Source: Ajuga chamaepitys
Taxonomy: Eukaryota > Streptophyta > Magnoliopsida > Lamiales > Lamiaceae
DNA: 64,000 nt
Assembly: GCA_958295605.1 (NCBI GenBank)
Contig: OY282500.1
Span: 5,278,608 to 5,342,607, forward strand
Direction of reading: 5' to 3'
Shown here: in pieces, positions 46,791 through 57,362 of the stretch
How the letters are laid out: each line of letters starts with the position of its first letter
Position numbering within the stretch: the stretch's first letter is position 1
Position numbers and translations under genes: made by a program
Notes under the pieces: model-generated
Databases searched by the model: none
Seen by the model: the letters and a program-made list of their open reading frames with translations, nothing else
What the model was told of the DNA's origin: nothing

Positions 46791-47095
46791 TAGAGATAGC
46801 AAATCAGACAACTTGACTCGGCCCAATTTTGTTCATTGAATCAATATAATATGTTGAATTGAATTAGTTTAGATCAAAATTTTATTGAATCTAAAATCAG
46901 TCAGTCCAGCCCAATCTATCCCTTTATAATATAATAAGATTTTCAGATAAATCCGCAACTCGTTGAGTTTTTGGCCAATCGGATCGGATCTGTCGAATCC
47001 AATGATCACCAAGCCAATATTTACATGGTCTAGCCGGTCTAAACTATCAGGAAGACTCGATCAACTTATCAGATCAGATTAATTTTACCATCTGT
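46791..47095. mobile_element. hAT-like MITE, diverged
   Basis: The left end TAGAGATAGCAAATCAGAC and the inverse of the right end (TACAGATGGTAAAATTAATC) form a weak inverted repeat. The interior has words such as GACTCGGCCCAA and GATCGGATCTGTC, like the neighbouring element. No target duplication seen. Confidence 0.4.
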
Positions 47096-48096
47096 AATTA
47101 CTTGTGATTGTTTTAGATCCTCTGTACCGGTGAGTCTTAGTATATTACTAGTATTATTTAATTAGTTTCAAAAGTAATAGATTTTGGTTATAGTTAAAAG
47201 ACAACATGTTTAATTGTAAATTCTTTTTTTATTTTTTTTTTAAATTTTAGCTAATCCTTTTACTTTTGTCGATTTATATTAAATTTTGAAAAATAATTGT
47301 GTTTTTGATCAATTAATCAATTATTGAAAATGAACCTTGACAAATTATTTGTGTCGGCTTAAATGAAAAATTGATTTGAACATTATACATGGTGCAATTT
47401 TATAAGGATTTAAAAAATTAATTTAATTCAGAACTAATTTTGATCGAATTCAAGAATCGATCAAAATCACAACTATTTTGCATGGTTGAGTGTAAATTGA
47501 AAAATGATTAAAGAGTGGACTAGACTAGAATGACGAAAACTTGTTTGGCGTTCTTTTGGCTACTAAGCTATCATAATAATATTTTAACACTATTTTGCCT
47601 TAAAGAATTTATTGAGGATCCAATTTAGGGAATTAATCAATAAAGAGCTTGAATTCTGAGAGTTCTCAATTTGAGACCTGCCTTGATGCAGCGTGAAGTG
47701 TGGAATGAAAATAATATGCGGGTCTAAAAATACACGAAAAACAACAAAAACTAGAAAAAGAACTCGTTGTTTCTATTTCAATATGAAATCAACCATCTAA
47801 TACAATATTAGAGACTTCTATTTTTATTATTAATTAAACCATAAAACCCTAATAACAATAAATCACTGCCATCATAATTAAAAGGAAACAAAACAAATAT
47901 TCTAAAAATAAATATATCATATAAAAAATATAACATATGAAATATAAGAAGCATTATAAACAAATGTTGGGTACAGTATATCAGAAATTTCAGGCTTATA
48001 TTGTACCAAGCTTATGGTATAAAAAAGTTATATATGTAGCAAAACTGCTCCAAAAAAAATCGTTATTCAAAACTGTTCTAAAACATTTCCACTGCA
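47096..48096. other. AT-rich intergenic DNA
   Basis: No gene, RNA or bounded repeat recognised. Confidence 0.5.
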
Positions 48097-49516
<1,420 letters not shown>

Positions 49517-50106
49517 TTTGTTATTGAAAGAGAACCCCTAAAAAAAGGAGAGACATGTGTCTCATCCACATTCTTTTGTGGGTTCTCACTTCCCATCCAA
49601 TCAATTCTTTTCCTTTTTATTTTATCTTTTCCAAATTTCAAGGTCTTATAATTTTTTCGTCTCAACTCGATTTTTCATAAGAAATATATCAAATTATTCC
49701 TCTTTTAACGATCTTCGATTTAACATCCACAATGGATATATTATAATTAAAATATTAATTTTTATGTGTAAAACTTTTTAAGCATGATAATGATATATTT
49801 TAATTTTTAAACATTTATATATAAAATTAAAATGTGATATATTTCAAAAATAATATTGTACTGAACGGACTAAATTATTTTAGAAGATTAACATTATTTA
49901 TATTAATTTTACCTCTTTTTAATCTTAATAATTTTTAGATAATTTAAATTATTTAGTTTTAAAAAGTTCATAAAAAATACCTATTTTTAAGGTTTACACT
50001 TTACAATAGAAAAAAAAAGCTAAGATATATTTGCTAAAGTGATTTGTTGATTGAATTAGTTTGCATATTTTTTTTCTATTTTGTGAACATGATACTATAG
50101 TTTCCA
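49517..50106 (+). repeat. Partial second copy of the Helitron 5' part
   Basis: The sequence matches 48115-48770 in order (AAGAAATATAT, CTTCGATTTAACAT, ATAAAATTAAAAT, CATGATACTATAGTTT) with many substitutions. Similarity stops near 50106 and no 3' hairpin/CTRR end follows, so it is truncated. Its start overlaps the CTAA end of the first Helitron. Confidence 0.65.
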
Positions 50107-50544
50107 TGGACCAGCTAGGCTACCCCAGATTTCGCTTCCATTAGCCTCTAGCTGGTGTTTCTTTACTTGTATTTTTTCATATGATTTTATTCAAGACCCC
50201 CAATGTACTCCCCTTTTTTTATTTTGCGGCTCCATCTGTTGTTTGAGCCCCTGCTTTCATTCTTGCGTTTTTCCTCTCCTTCCGACTGCCATGATCAGTC
50301 AGTTGGTCAGTAAACCTTCTTATTTCCCCCTCCCCACCATAGGTCTTTTGACACTTTTGGCCCAACCCCCCTGATTTGGGATTATGGGCACCTTTGGCCT
50401 ACATCCTTATCTGTATGTTTGTTTCTACTTTGCTTAGTTTTTTATTTGATTATTGACAGATTGGAGACCGAGCCTTAATCCTCACCCATCTCCAGTGTTT
50501 CTAAAAAAAACCTTAAAACTCTAAAAACCCCTAAAAATCCCATG
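50107..50544. other. Unassigned pyrimidine-rich segment
   Basis: T- and C-rich text that could be the 3' tail of a non-LTR element, ending in an A-rich stretch near 50502-50540. No motif is specific enough to assign it. Confidence 0.3.
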
Positions 50545-50590
50545 TCCACAATAAGGCTTATTGTGCACCTGGTGAACGCAAGTTTTTGCC
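50545..50590. repeat. Solo right end of the Mutator-like MITE family
   Basis: CACAATAAGGCTTATTGTGC, then ACCTGGTGAACGCAAGTTTTTGCC, nearly matches the right end of the 18836-19635 element (19592-19635). No left end was found upstream. Confidence 0.6.
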
Positions 50591-50738
50591 TCAAATAAAC
50601 ATGTTTCTGTTGCAGGAAAAAACTAATTAGGTTAGTAGGTGTAATACGAATAACTACAAAGTATAAGTAGCGGAACTAGAAATAATCCCGTTAACTAAAA
50701 TTGGATATAAAAGAGCGAAGGCAATCATATTTAACACT

Positions 50739-51187
50739 TGATAGGGATGGCCCAGTAAATGCGGATCGGGTTGGCACTCCGACCCGACCCGAGCGACTAA
50801 GCCCAGTAATCGGCCCTGAAGCATGCGTCCCACATAACGTGGCCTAATTGGGGTGGCCCAACTGTGGCGTATCCCAAGATTCCAGGCCCACGATCTGCTC
50901 CCAACTTCCATGCAACGGAAAATAGGCGCAATTATAGGGAGTTAGTTAGGGTTTGGAATTGATGAGTATAAATAGGAGAATTGTTCTCAGGATTAGGGTT
51001 CGCGTTTTGGATTCTAAAACTGTTACGTGTAAACTCAAGGAGTATAGTGAAAGAAACACCTCGGCAGGTGCCATTTTTCAGCCCGTGGACGTAGATCTCC
51101 GGATCGAACCACGTACATCTTGTGTTTTTTTATATTTCTTGCATTGGTTTTCGTTGATTTTCTTGGATATCAGATTGCGCATTATCA
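50739..51187 (+). repeat. Gypsy 5' LTR
   Basis: 449 bp, TG...CA ends. A TATA box, TATAAATAG, lies at 50967-50975, which would place transcription start near 51000. Confidence 0.95.
50967..50975 (+). promoter_or_regulatory. TATA box in gypsy 5' LTR
   Basis: TATAAATAG in a good context (GAGTATAAATAGGAGA). The same motif is kept at 61166-61174 in the 3' LTR, where it could drive transcription into the flank. Confidence 0.7.
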
Positions 51188-51189
51188 AT

Positions 51190-51207
51190 TGGCGCCGTCT
51201 GTGGGAA
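51190..51207 (+). promoter_or_regulatory. Gypsy primer-binding site
   Basis: TGGCGCCGTCTGTGGGAA starts two bases after the LTR. The TGGCGCCGT start is the sort of PBS used by Tat/Athila-type plant gypsy elements (commonly assigned to tRNA-Asp); the rest is not an exact match from memory, so the tRNA is not certain. Confidence 0.7.
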
Positions 51208-51247
51208 TTGTAAGTGATTGTGATATTGACATTGTATTTGGTATACT

Positions 51248-53284
51248 ATGGTGACTACTCGCTTAAATCAGTCTCGCCAAGGTGATCAGATCAACCAGGA
51301 TCCACCCGTGGATCAAGTTTTGCCGCCGAGGCAATCGCCGATGCGGGATACATCTCATCATCAGGGCAACCAAGGCCCGGTTATGAATCCGAACAACCAA
51401 TTCTTACCTCTACCCCCACAAGACATGCAAAACCCTAATCCCGCTGCTGCACGGCCGCAGGTTAATATTCAGATGACTCCAGAACTACTCCAGGCTTTCC
51501 TACAAGAACATGCTCATGTTCTCCAAGACTGGGCGGCCAATCGCCTGAATCCTGATGGACCTGCCGGACACGCTACCAATCCCGCAGTGCATCCACATCG
51601 TCAGCACTCGCACAGCCGACAAGATCCAGTGCACCGCGGGCGTCAGGATCGGCGACGGGAGCGACCCGGTTCTCCCGAGGACCATGGGAGTTCTAATGGG
51701 TCGAGACAGCGCAACAACGAACCTGCAGATGCCGATCGCCGCCGTCCACTTAACGCGGCTAAAAGAGTTCGTTATGCCAATCCTCATACTCTAGATCTTC
51801 AGGAGTATGAGCGAGTTCAACGCAATGTCGAACTAGACAGAATCTTAGGCCTTGACGCCAATGGGGACATTATCACACCGTTCTCTCATGAAATCATGGC
51901 CACCTCCCTTCCCGAAGGGTTCAAAAGGCCTGCCATACCACCTTACGACGGCACGGGAGATCCAGCCAATTTTCTTGGAGCTTTTAGGCACAACATGCTC
52001 AGCCGCGATCATACCACATCTCTTCACTACTGTAAGATCTTCCCCGAGTATCTTCAGGACGAGGCTCGGGTTTGGTTTGATTCTCTCCCTCGTAATAGCA
52101 TATCCTCTTTTAGAGAACTTGCCGAACACTTTTGGGCGCGTTTCGAAGCACGTGCCAAGCCCATGGCCACTTTGGCCGATCTCATGAATATGGAACAACG
52201 GGACGGCGAAACCGTTACCCAATTCCTTGACCGTTTTACAGCGGAGAGTCTTAAGGTAGGAAGCTGTTCGGATGATGTTATCATCAATGCATTCATGAAT
52301 GGTCTCCGTCCCGGACCACTCTACACCGAGTTGGTTCGTAATCCACCGGTCACAACCCGAGCACTGTTTAATACTGTGTGCAGATATGCTAAGGCCGAGG
52401 AGCAGACTCGTCGGAAGCGTGAGAAACATGCTAGCAAGCGGCAGTCCGATAGGGCACAGGTTGGGCCTAGCACACGACCTAGTGCCTTTTCTCGTCTGAA
52501 TCAGGGGCGCTCAGAATCTCGAGGGGATATTCCACAATTCACCCCGCTGACAATATCGCGAGCTGAAATTCTTTCTGTTCACAAGAATGATTTACGGCCC
52601 TGTCCGCGGATGACTGCCCCGCCTGAAAAACGAAACTGCGGAAAGTGGTGTGCGTACCACCGTGATCATGGGCATGAGACGGAGGAGTGCCGAGAGCTCG
52701 GCAAGGAAATTGAGGATTGTTTAAGGAAAGGGCTCTTGCGACAATATATTGCTCGGACCGATGACAAGCCTCGGACAAATCAGAATGGGGGTTCGTCCCT
52801 CAACCGCGGAGGTTATCACGACCGGGGTTCGCAACAAAACCGGCCGCCGTGGCAGAATAATCGGCCGGGGTCTAACAATTATGCACGGCAAGACCCTGGC
52901 AATCGTCAACAACCTCGTTTTTTGCCACCACCCCCTCCTCCGGGAGGACCCGGAGACAATGCACCTACTCACGTCATAAACGTGATATATGGGGGCCTCC
53001 CCATGGGGGCTTCTCGAAATGCTTTAAAGGCAGAGGCACGCCGTCCTCCTCCCGAGGAGCCGCGTCATAAGCGCCTCCACCAGTCTAAAACTGTCAGTTT
53101 CACAGATAGGGACCCGGTTCCAGAGATTACACCCCATACCGACGCCATCGTCATCGACATGGCTGTAGCCAATGTTACAATAAAGCGAGTCTTCGTAGAC
53201 AATGGAGCTGCAGTGAGTGTTATATTCGCCGACTGTTTCCATTGCAGACTTTCACCAAGGGTGAAGTTCAGCCAGAAGGCGTAA
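51248..53284 (+). CDS. gag: Gypsy gag with start of protease (frame ends prematurely)
   Basis: Open frame of 678 residues from ATG, 60 bp after the LTR. Residues 1-215 are Gln/Pro/Arg-rich. Residues about 218-390 form the retrotransposon gag domain (IPPYDGTGDPANFLGAFRHN, then VWFDSLPRNSISSFRELAEH). At 468-481 is a zinc-knuckle variant C-x2-H-x4-H-x4-C (CAYHRDHGHETEEC), the form usual in Tat-type gag. From about 640 the protease starts, with FVDNGAAVSVIF where D-T/S-G-A/S is expected. The frame then runs into unrelated codons and stops. The protease continues in another frame at 53242 with a gap, implying an internal deletion. Gag would build particles; the gag part itself looks intact. Confidence 0.9.
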   Translation: MVTTRLNQSRQGDQINQDPPVDQVLPPRQSPMRDTSHHQGNQGPVMNPNNQFLPLPPQDMQNPNPAAARPQVNIQMTPELLQAFLQEHAHVLQDWAANRLNPDGPAGHATNPAVHPHRQHSHSRQDPVHRGRQDRRRERPGSPEDHGSSNGSRQRNNEPADADRRRPLNAAKRVRYANPHTLDLQEYERVQRNVELDRILGLDANGDIITPFSHEIMATSLPEGFKRPAIPPYDGTGDPANFLGAFRHNMLSRDHTTSLHYCKIFPEYLQDEARVWFDSLPRNSISSFRELAEHFWARFEARAKPMATLADLMNMEQRDGETVTQFLDRFTAESLKVGSCSDDVIINAFMNGLRPGPLYTELVRNPPVTTRALFNTVCRYAKAEEQTRRKREKHASKRQSDRAQVGPSTRPSAFSRLNQGRSESRGDIPQFTPLTISRAEILSVHKNDLRPCPRMTAPPEKRNCGKWCAYHRDHGHETEECRELGKEIEDCLRKGLLRQYIARTDDKPRTNQNGGSSLNRGGYHDRGSQQNRPPWQNNRPGSNNYARQDPGNRQQPRFLPPPPPPGGPGDNAPTHVINVIYGGLPMGASRNALKAEARRPPPEEPRHKRLHQSKTVSFTDRDPVPEITPHTDAIVIDMAVANVTIKRVFVDNGAAVSVIFADCFHCRLSPRVKFSQKA

Positions 53285-54642
53285 TCAATCTCCCGGTGTC
53301 TCTGGGAACTTATCCGGCGATAAAAACCATTTTTGTGGATTTTTACGTGGTTAACTCCCCGTCCCCGTATAATATGATTTTGGGTCGGGATTGGCTTACT
53401 CCCGCCAAAGTCATATGCTCCACATACCACCTCGCGCTAAAATTCCCCACATCCCACGGCGAAGTGACTATCCACGGCAGTCAGCGGGTCTCTAAAGAGT
53501 GCATGTACGTCGCACTCAAAAAGGCAACCAAGGTTCCTCCCAAACAGCAACTTCAGGTGGCATCATCAACTCTTGAACCCCATTTATGTACATCATTGGG
53601 GGACACCACTGTCCAGGTGCCGCTCGATCCATCCAAGCCTGAACAAACAGAAACTGTCGGTGCCGTGGATGTGCCGTGGTTACATCATGCCATCATCCAG
53701 ACCTTGCGAGAGTATTCCGATGTCTTCGCATGGTCCCCTTTGGATATGCCCGGGGTCTCTCCTGATGTAATAACCCACAAGCTGAACATCGATCCCAGCG
53801 TTAAACCTGTACAACAAAAACAAAGGAAATTCGCTCCGGAGCGAAATGCGGTCATTCGAATCGAGGTACAACAACTTTTAGATGCAGATATCTTGTTCGA
53901 AGTTTATTACCCTTCTTGGCTGTCCAATCCAGTGATGGTAATAAAGTCCAGCGGGGCATGGCGGATGTGTGTCGATTTTTCCGACCTCAATAAACATTGT
54001 CCGAAGGACTGTTATCCTCTACCCTCCATCGACCAAAAGGCCGAAGCCATTACTAGGCATGTGGCGCTTTGTTTCTTAGACTTGTATAAGGGATACCATC
54101 AGATCTTCATGGATCGTCAGGATGCCCTCAAAACGGCATTCATCACTGATTTTGGGTGTTTTGCTTTTAAGAAAATGCCCTTCGGGCTCAAGAACGCGGG
54201 GGCCACATATCAACATCTCATGGACCGCGTGTTTCGTGATCAAATAGGCCGCAATGTTGAGGTTTACGTCGATGATCTGGTCATAAAAAGCGCCTCACAT
54301 TCTTCATGTGTGCAAGACATTGTTGAAACGTTGCGTACTCTGCGGCATTACAATTTGCGACTTAATCCGGCAAAATGTACCTTCGGCGTTGGTTCCGGAA
54401 AGTTCCTCGGGTATATGGTTTCGCAGCATGGCCTTCAGGCCAATCCAGCCAAGCTTCGGGATGTGTTAGATCTGCAACCACCGAAGACGTTCAGAGACGT
54501 TCAACGCCTCACGGGTGGTTTGGCGGCTTTAAACCGTTTTTTGTCTAAAGCAGCAGAGCGACAACTCCCATTCTTCAAAATTTTGAGACAGGCGAAGTCA
54601 TTTGAGTGGACTCCGCAGTGCACCGAGGCTTTTGAGGCTTAA
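53242..54642 (+). pseudogene. pol: Gypsy pol part 1: protease end and reverse transcriptase
   Basis: This frame has no true start; it continues pol after the protease break. At 53330-53400 is the protease tail with YNMILGRDWL. At 53770-54600 is the RT: WRMCVDFSDLNKHCPKDCYP, then the FLDLYKGYHQI block, PFGLKNAGATYQHLMDRVF, and the catalytic YVDD at 54265-54276. The connection to RNase H starts (FEWTPQCTEAFEA) and ends at a TAA (54640-54642); the next part is in another frame. The RT domain alone is uninterrupted, with all core motifs visible. Confidence 0.88.
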
Positions 54643-54944
54643 AGCGTCATATACAGCAACTGCCCACTCTATCAGTTCCTCTCTCCGGAGAGCCGCTCTA
54701 TATATATTTGGCTTCCGCTGAGGAAGCCATTAGCGCCGCTCTTGTGCGAGAAGTCAATGGTGTTCAACATCCGGTGTATTTTGCAAGCCGAGTACTTCAC
54801 GGGGCGGAGACACGGTACTCTATGTTGGAAAAAACAGTGCTCGCACTCGTCATGGCAGCTCGACGTTTGCGGCCATATTTCTAAGGGCGCGAAATACGGA
54901 TTCTAACCAATCATCCCATCCGTCAGATTCTTCTCAAGCCCGAG
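54643..54944 (+). pseudogene. Gypsy RT-associated RNase H, broken
   Basis: Continues in a third frame with LASAEEAISAALVREVNGVQ, then PVYFASRVLHGAETRYSMLE and KTVLALVMAARRLRPYF. An in-frame TAA at 54882-54884 breaks it, before EIRILTNHPIRQIL. A frameshift relative to the RT frame lies between about 54600 and 54700. Confidence 0.8.
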
Positions 54945-55540
54945 GTGTCAGGGCGCCTCGCCAAGTGGGCTGTCGAATTAGGAGAGTATGATATTCAATT
55001 TCTTCCCCGCCGAGCTATCAAGGGTCAAGCACTTGCAGACTTTTTGGCCGAGACCCCAGGGGATAATCATGAATCTTCTGCAGACAATGGTAATCATCAC
55101 CCCACCACTCTTGAACCCACACCTCGCAAGTGGCAATTATATGTGGACGGTGCATCCACAACTCGCGGAAGTGGTGCCGGGGTGCTTCTCATTGACCCCG
55201 AGGGAGTTGAAGTTAAGAATGTTGTTCGATTCAAATTTAAGGTGACCAATAATGAGGCAGAATACGAGGCAGTTCTCGCTGGGCTCCGGCTCGCTCAATC
55301 CTTAGCTATCCGCCATCTTAAGCTCTTCACGGACTCCGAGGTTGTGTCAAAGCAGATCCAGGGTACTTATGTCGCTAAGGATGAAACGATGATCAGGTAT
55401 CGCGCTTTAACACTCAAACTTATGTCAAATTTTGATACGGTTGTTATCCAGAAGGTACCACGCACACAGAATGCCAAAGCTGACGCGCTCAGTAAATTAG
55501 CCTCCGCGGTTCGTACTAATGTATCTCCGGATATTATGGT
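54945..55540 (+). pseudogene. Second (archaeal-type) RNase H of the gypsy element
   Basis: After the linker QALADFLAETPGD comes a full extra RNase H: KWQLYVDGASTTRGSGAGVL (first Asp), NNEAEYEAVLAGLRLA (Glu), LFTDSEVVSKQIQGTY (Asp) and NAKADALSKLAS (Asp), all four acidic positions present. An added archaeal-type RNase H after the original one marks the Tat lineage of plant gypsy elements. The frame is open here and carries on into integrase, but it can only be reached by passing the upstream stops. Confidence 0.88.
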
Positions 55541-56786
55541 CGAAGATATATTTCATCCGGCGATTCATGAGGCAACGGTCTCGGCATTGATCGATAGTGA
55601 TCCGAATTGGATGACTCCTATTGTTCAGTATCTCCGGGATGGAACTTTGCTTAATGACAAGCTGCGAGCTCGGCAGATAGTTCTTAAGGCACCCAAGTAC
55701 TCATTCCATGATGGAATTTTGTATCGGCGGTCGTACTTACAACCAAATCTCCGGTGCCTTGCTCCTGCCCAGGCCGATCAGGTTCTTCGGGAGGTTCACG
55801 AAGGGGCCTGCGCCAGTCACATCGGCTCACGGACGTTGGCCAAGAAAATTCTTCGATGGGGGTATTATTGGCCAACCTTATTCAACGATGCCCACGATTT
55901 GGTGACCAAGTGCAGCAAGTGTCAACTGCACTCTCGTGTGAAGCATCTGCCACAAACCAAGCTCACTGGAATTCAGAGTGCGTGGCCATTTATCCAATGG
56001 GGAATCGATATTGTCGGCCCGTTCCCAGTCGCTCCGGGGGGATTGAAATTTCTGGTTGTCGCCGTAGATTACTTCACTAAGTGGGTAGAAGCCGAACCTC
56101 TTACTGCCATCACTAGTCAAAACATATTGAAGTTCGTCTGGCGAAATATTATATGTCGCTTTGGCATACCGAGCACTATTATTTCGGATAACGGCAAACA
56201 ATTTGCCAATGATCCCTTCCGATCATGGTGCGAGGAGCTCCATATTAAATAAATTTTCACCTCGGTAGCTCACCCTCAAGCCAATGGTCAGGTGGAAGTC
56301 ACTAACCGTACACTCCTTGCGGGTATAAAGAAACGTCTGGATCGTGCTAAAGGTCTTTGGGCCGAAAATCTTTCGCATGTCCTATGGGCTTATCGCACGA
56401 CGCCACATACCTCTACCGGGGAGACCCCCTACAGTCTGACCTATGGCTCCGAAGCTGTGATCCCGGCGGAAATCAGCGTACCAAGCCCCCGACTCTTAAC
56501 TTTGACTCCCGAGGATAATGACGAAGCTCTTCGTACAAATTTGGATGAGCTCGAATATCGTTGTGATCAATCGTTCATCCAGCAAGCCAAGTGTAAACAA
56601 CGTGCAGCTCAGTATCATAACCTCCGGGTTCGAGGCACTCAATTCAATGTCGGGGACCTAATACTTCGACTTAATTCAGCCAGCAATGCCGCACACGATT
56701 CCGGATCCTACCAGTTAGAGCATCTCGACGGAACCCCGATTCCCCGAAGCTGGCATGTTTCCAACTTGAGACGCTACTATCTGTGA
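55541..56786 (+). pseudogene. Gypsy integrase with premature stop and C-terminal deletion
   Basis: The zinc-binding region has H-x6-H (HEGACASH) followed by C-x2-C (CSKC) near 55795-55920. The core shows D (WGIDIVGPFP), D (ISDNGKQF) and E (WCEELHIK). Three codons after this Glu is a TAA (56250-56252). The same frame resumes with VAHPQANGQVEVTNRTLLAG and runs to a TGA at 56784. Near the end, the GPY/F-type segment expected before SYQLEHLDGTPIPRSW is missing, pointing to an in-frame deletion. The C-terminal SWHVSNLRRYYL is typical of the end of pol in this group. Confidence 0.88.
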
Positions 56787-57106
56787 GCACCAAATGACAA
56801 GTATCATTCTTATCTTTATGTTCATTGTACACTACTTTTTCATTGCTATTTCTCTTTGTATTCTTTAAGTTGCTCCGGCACTCACCATTGAATAAAATTT
56901 CCTTATTTGTGCATCTTACTGTGTTTTCTTCTACGTTACGGGGACGCCCTAACGTAGTCGTATTATTGTTACTCGTCTCCGGACAATTAAATCTCTCCCC
57001 CGATCCGTCCGGAGAGATTCGCGTTTCGTCCCCGGACTCATATCCCCTCTCGCCTGTTTAACCGGAGAGGTGTTTTACTCCCGCCCGATCCGTCCGGGGA
57101 GGTTTT

Positions 57107-57119
57107 AATTGGCGCCGTC
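57107..57119 (+). repeat. Internal copy of the LTR/primer-site junction word
   Basis: AATTGGCGCCGTC repeats exactly 51187-51199, the last base of the LTR plus the first part of the primer-binding site. It lies 5.9 kb downstream, just after the end of pol. Confidence 0.75.
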
Positions 57120-57211
57120 CATATCGTGTTCCCGAACACCCGTTAAAGCACTTATTACTTTTAGTTAACAACTCGTTGCTTTCCTTAACACAACTCTGCA
57201 GACCAAAACGG

Positions 57212-57217
57212 TTTATT
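57212..57217 (-). terminator. Possible poly(A) signal of the antisense gene
   Basis: AATAAA on the minus strand, about 150 nt after the antisense stop codon. A single hexamer is weak evidence in AT-rich DNA, but this section is not especially AT-rich. Confidence 0.35.
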
Positions 57218-57362
57218 ACATTTTTTTCAATTAAAGGCCAAAAGGTTCTTTGTACATTACTTCCAAAAAAAAAAAAAAACTATCTATGGCCTCCGAGCCA
57301 GTACTCGGCGCTCCGGCGTTGAGATCTATTCCCGGACCTACGCCGTGTCCTACGGGATCTTG

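Larger units (their letters stand above)
56787..57362. other. Gypsy spacer between pol and the antisense gene
   Basis: Non-coding. It contains repeated CCGATCCGTCCGG(A/G)GAG words (56998-57105), a second copy of the primer-site word AATTGGCGCCGTC (57107-57119), a candidate poly(A) signal for the antisense gene (57212-57217) and a poly-A run (57266-57279). Confidence 0.6.

Noticed and set aside
51500..53430. Minus-strand open frames of 70-194 residues under gag and protease
   Set aside because: They are reverse shadows of gag and pol, with no family resemblance.
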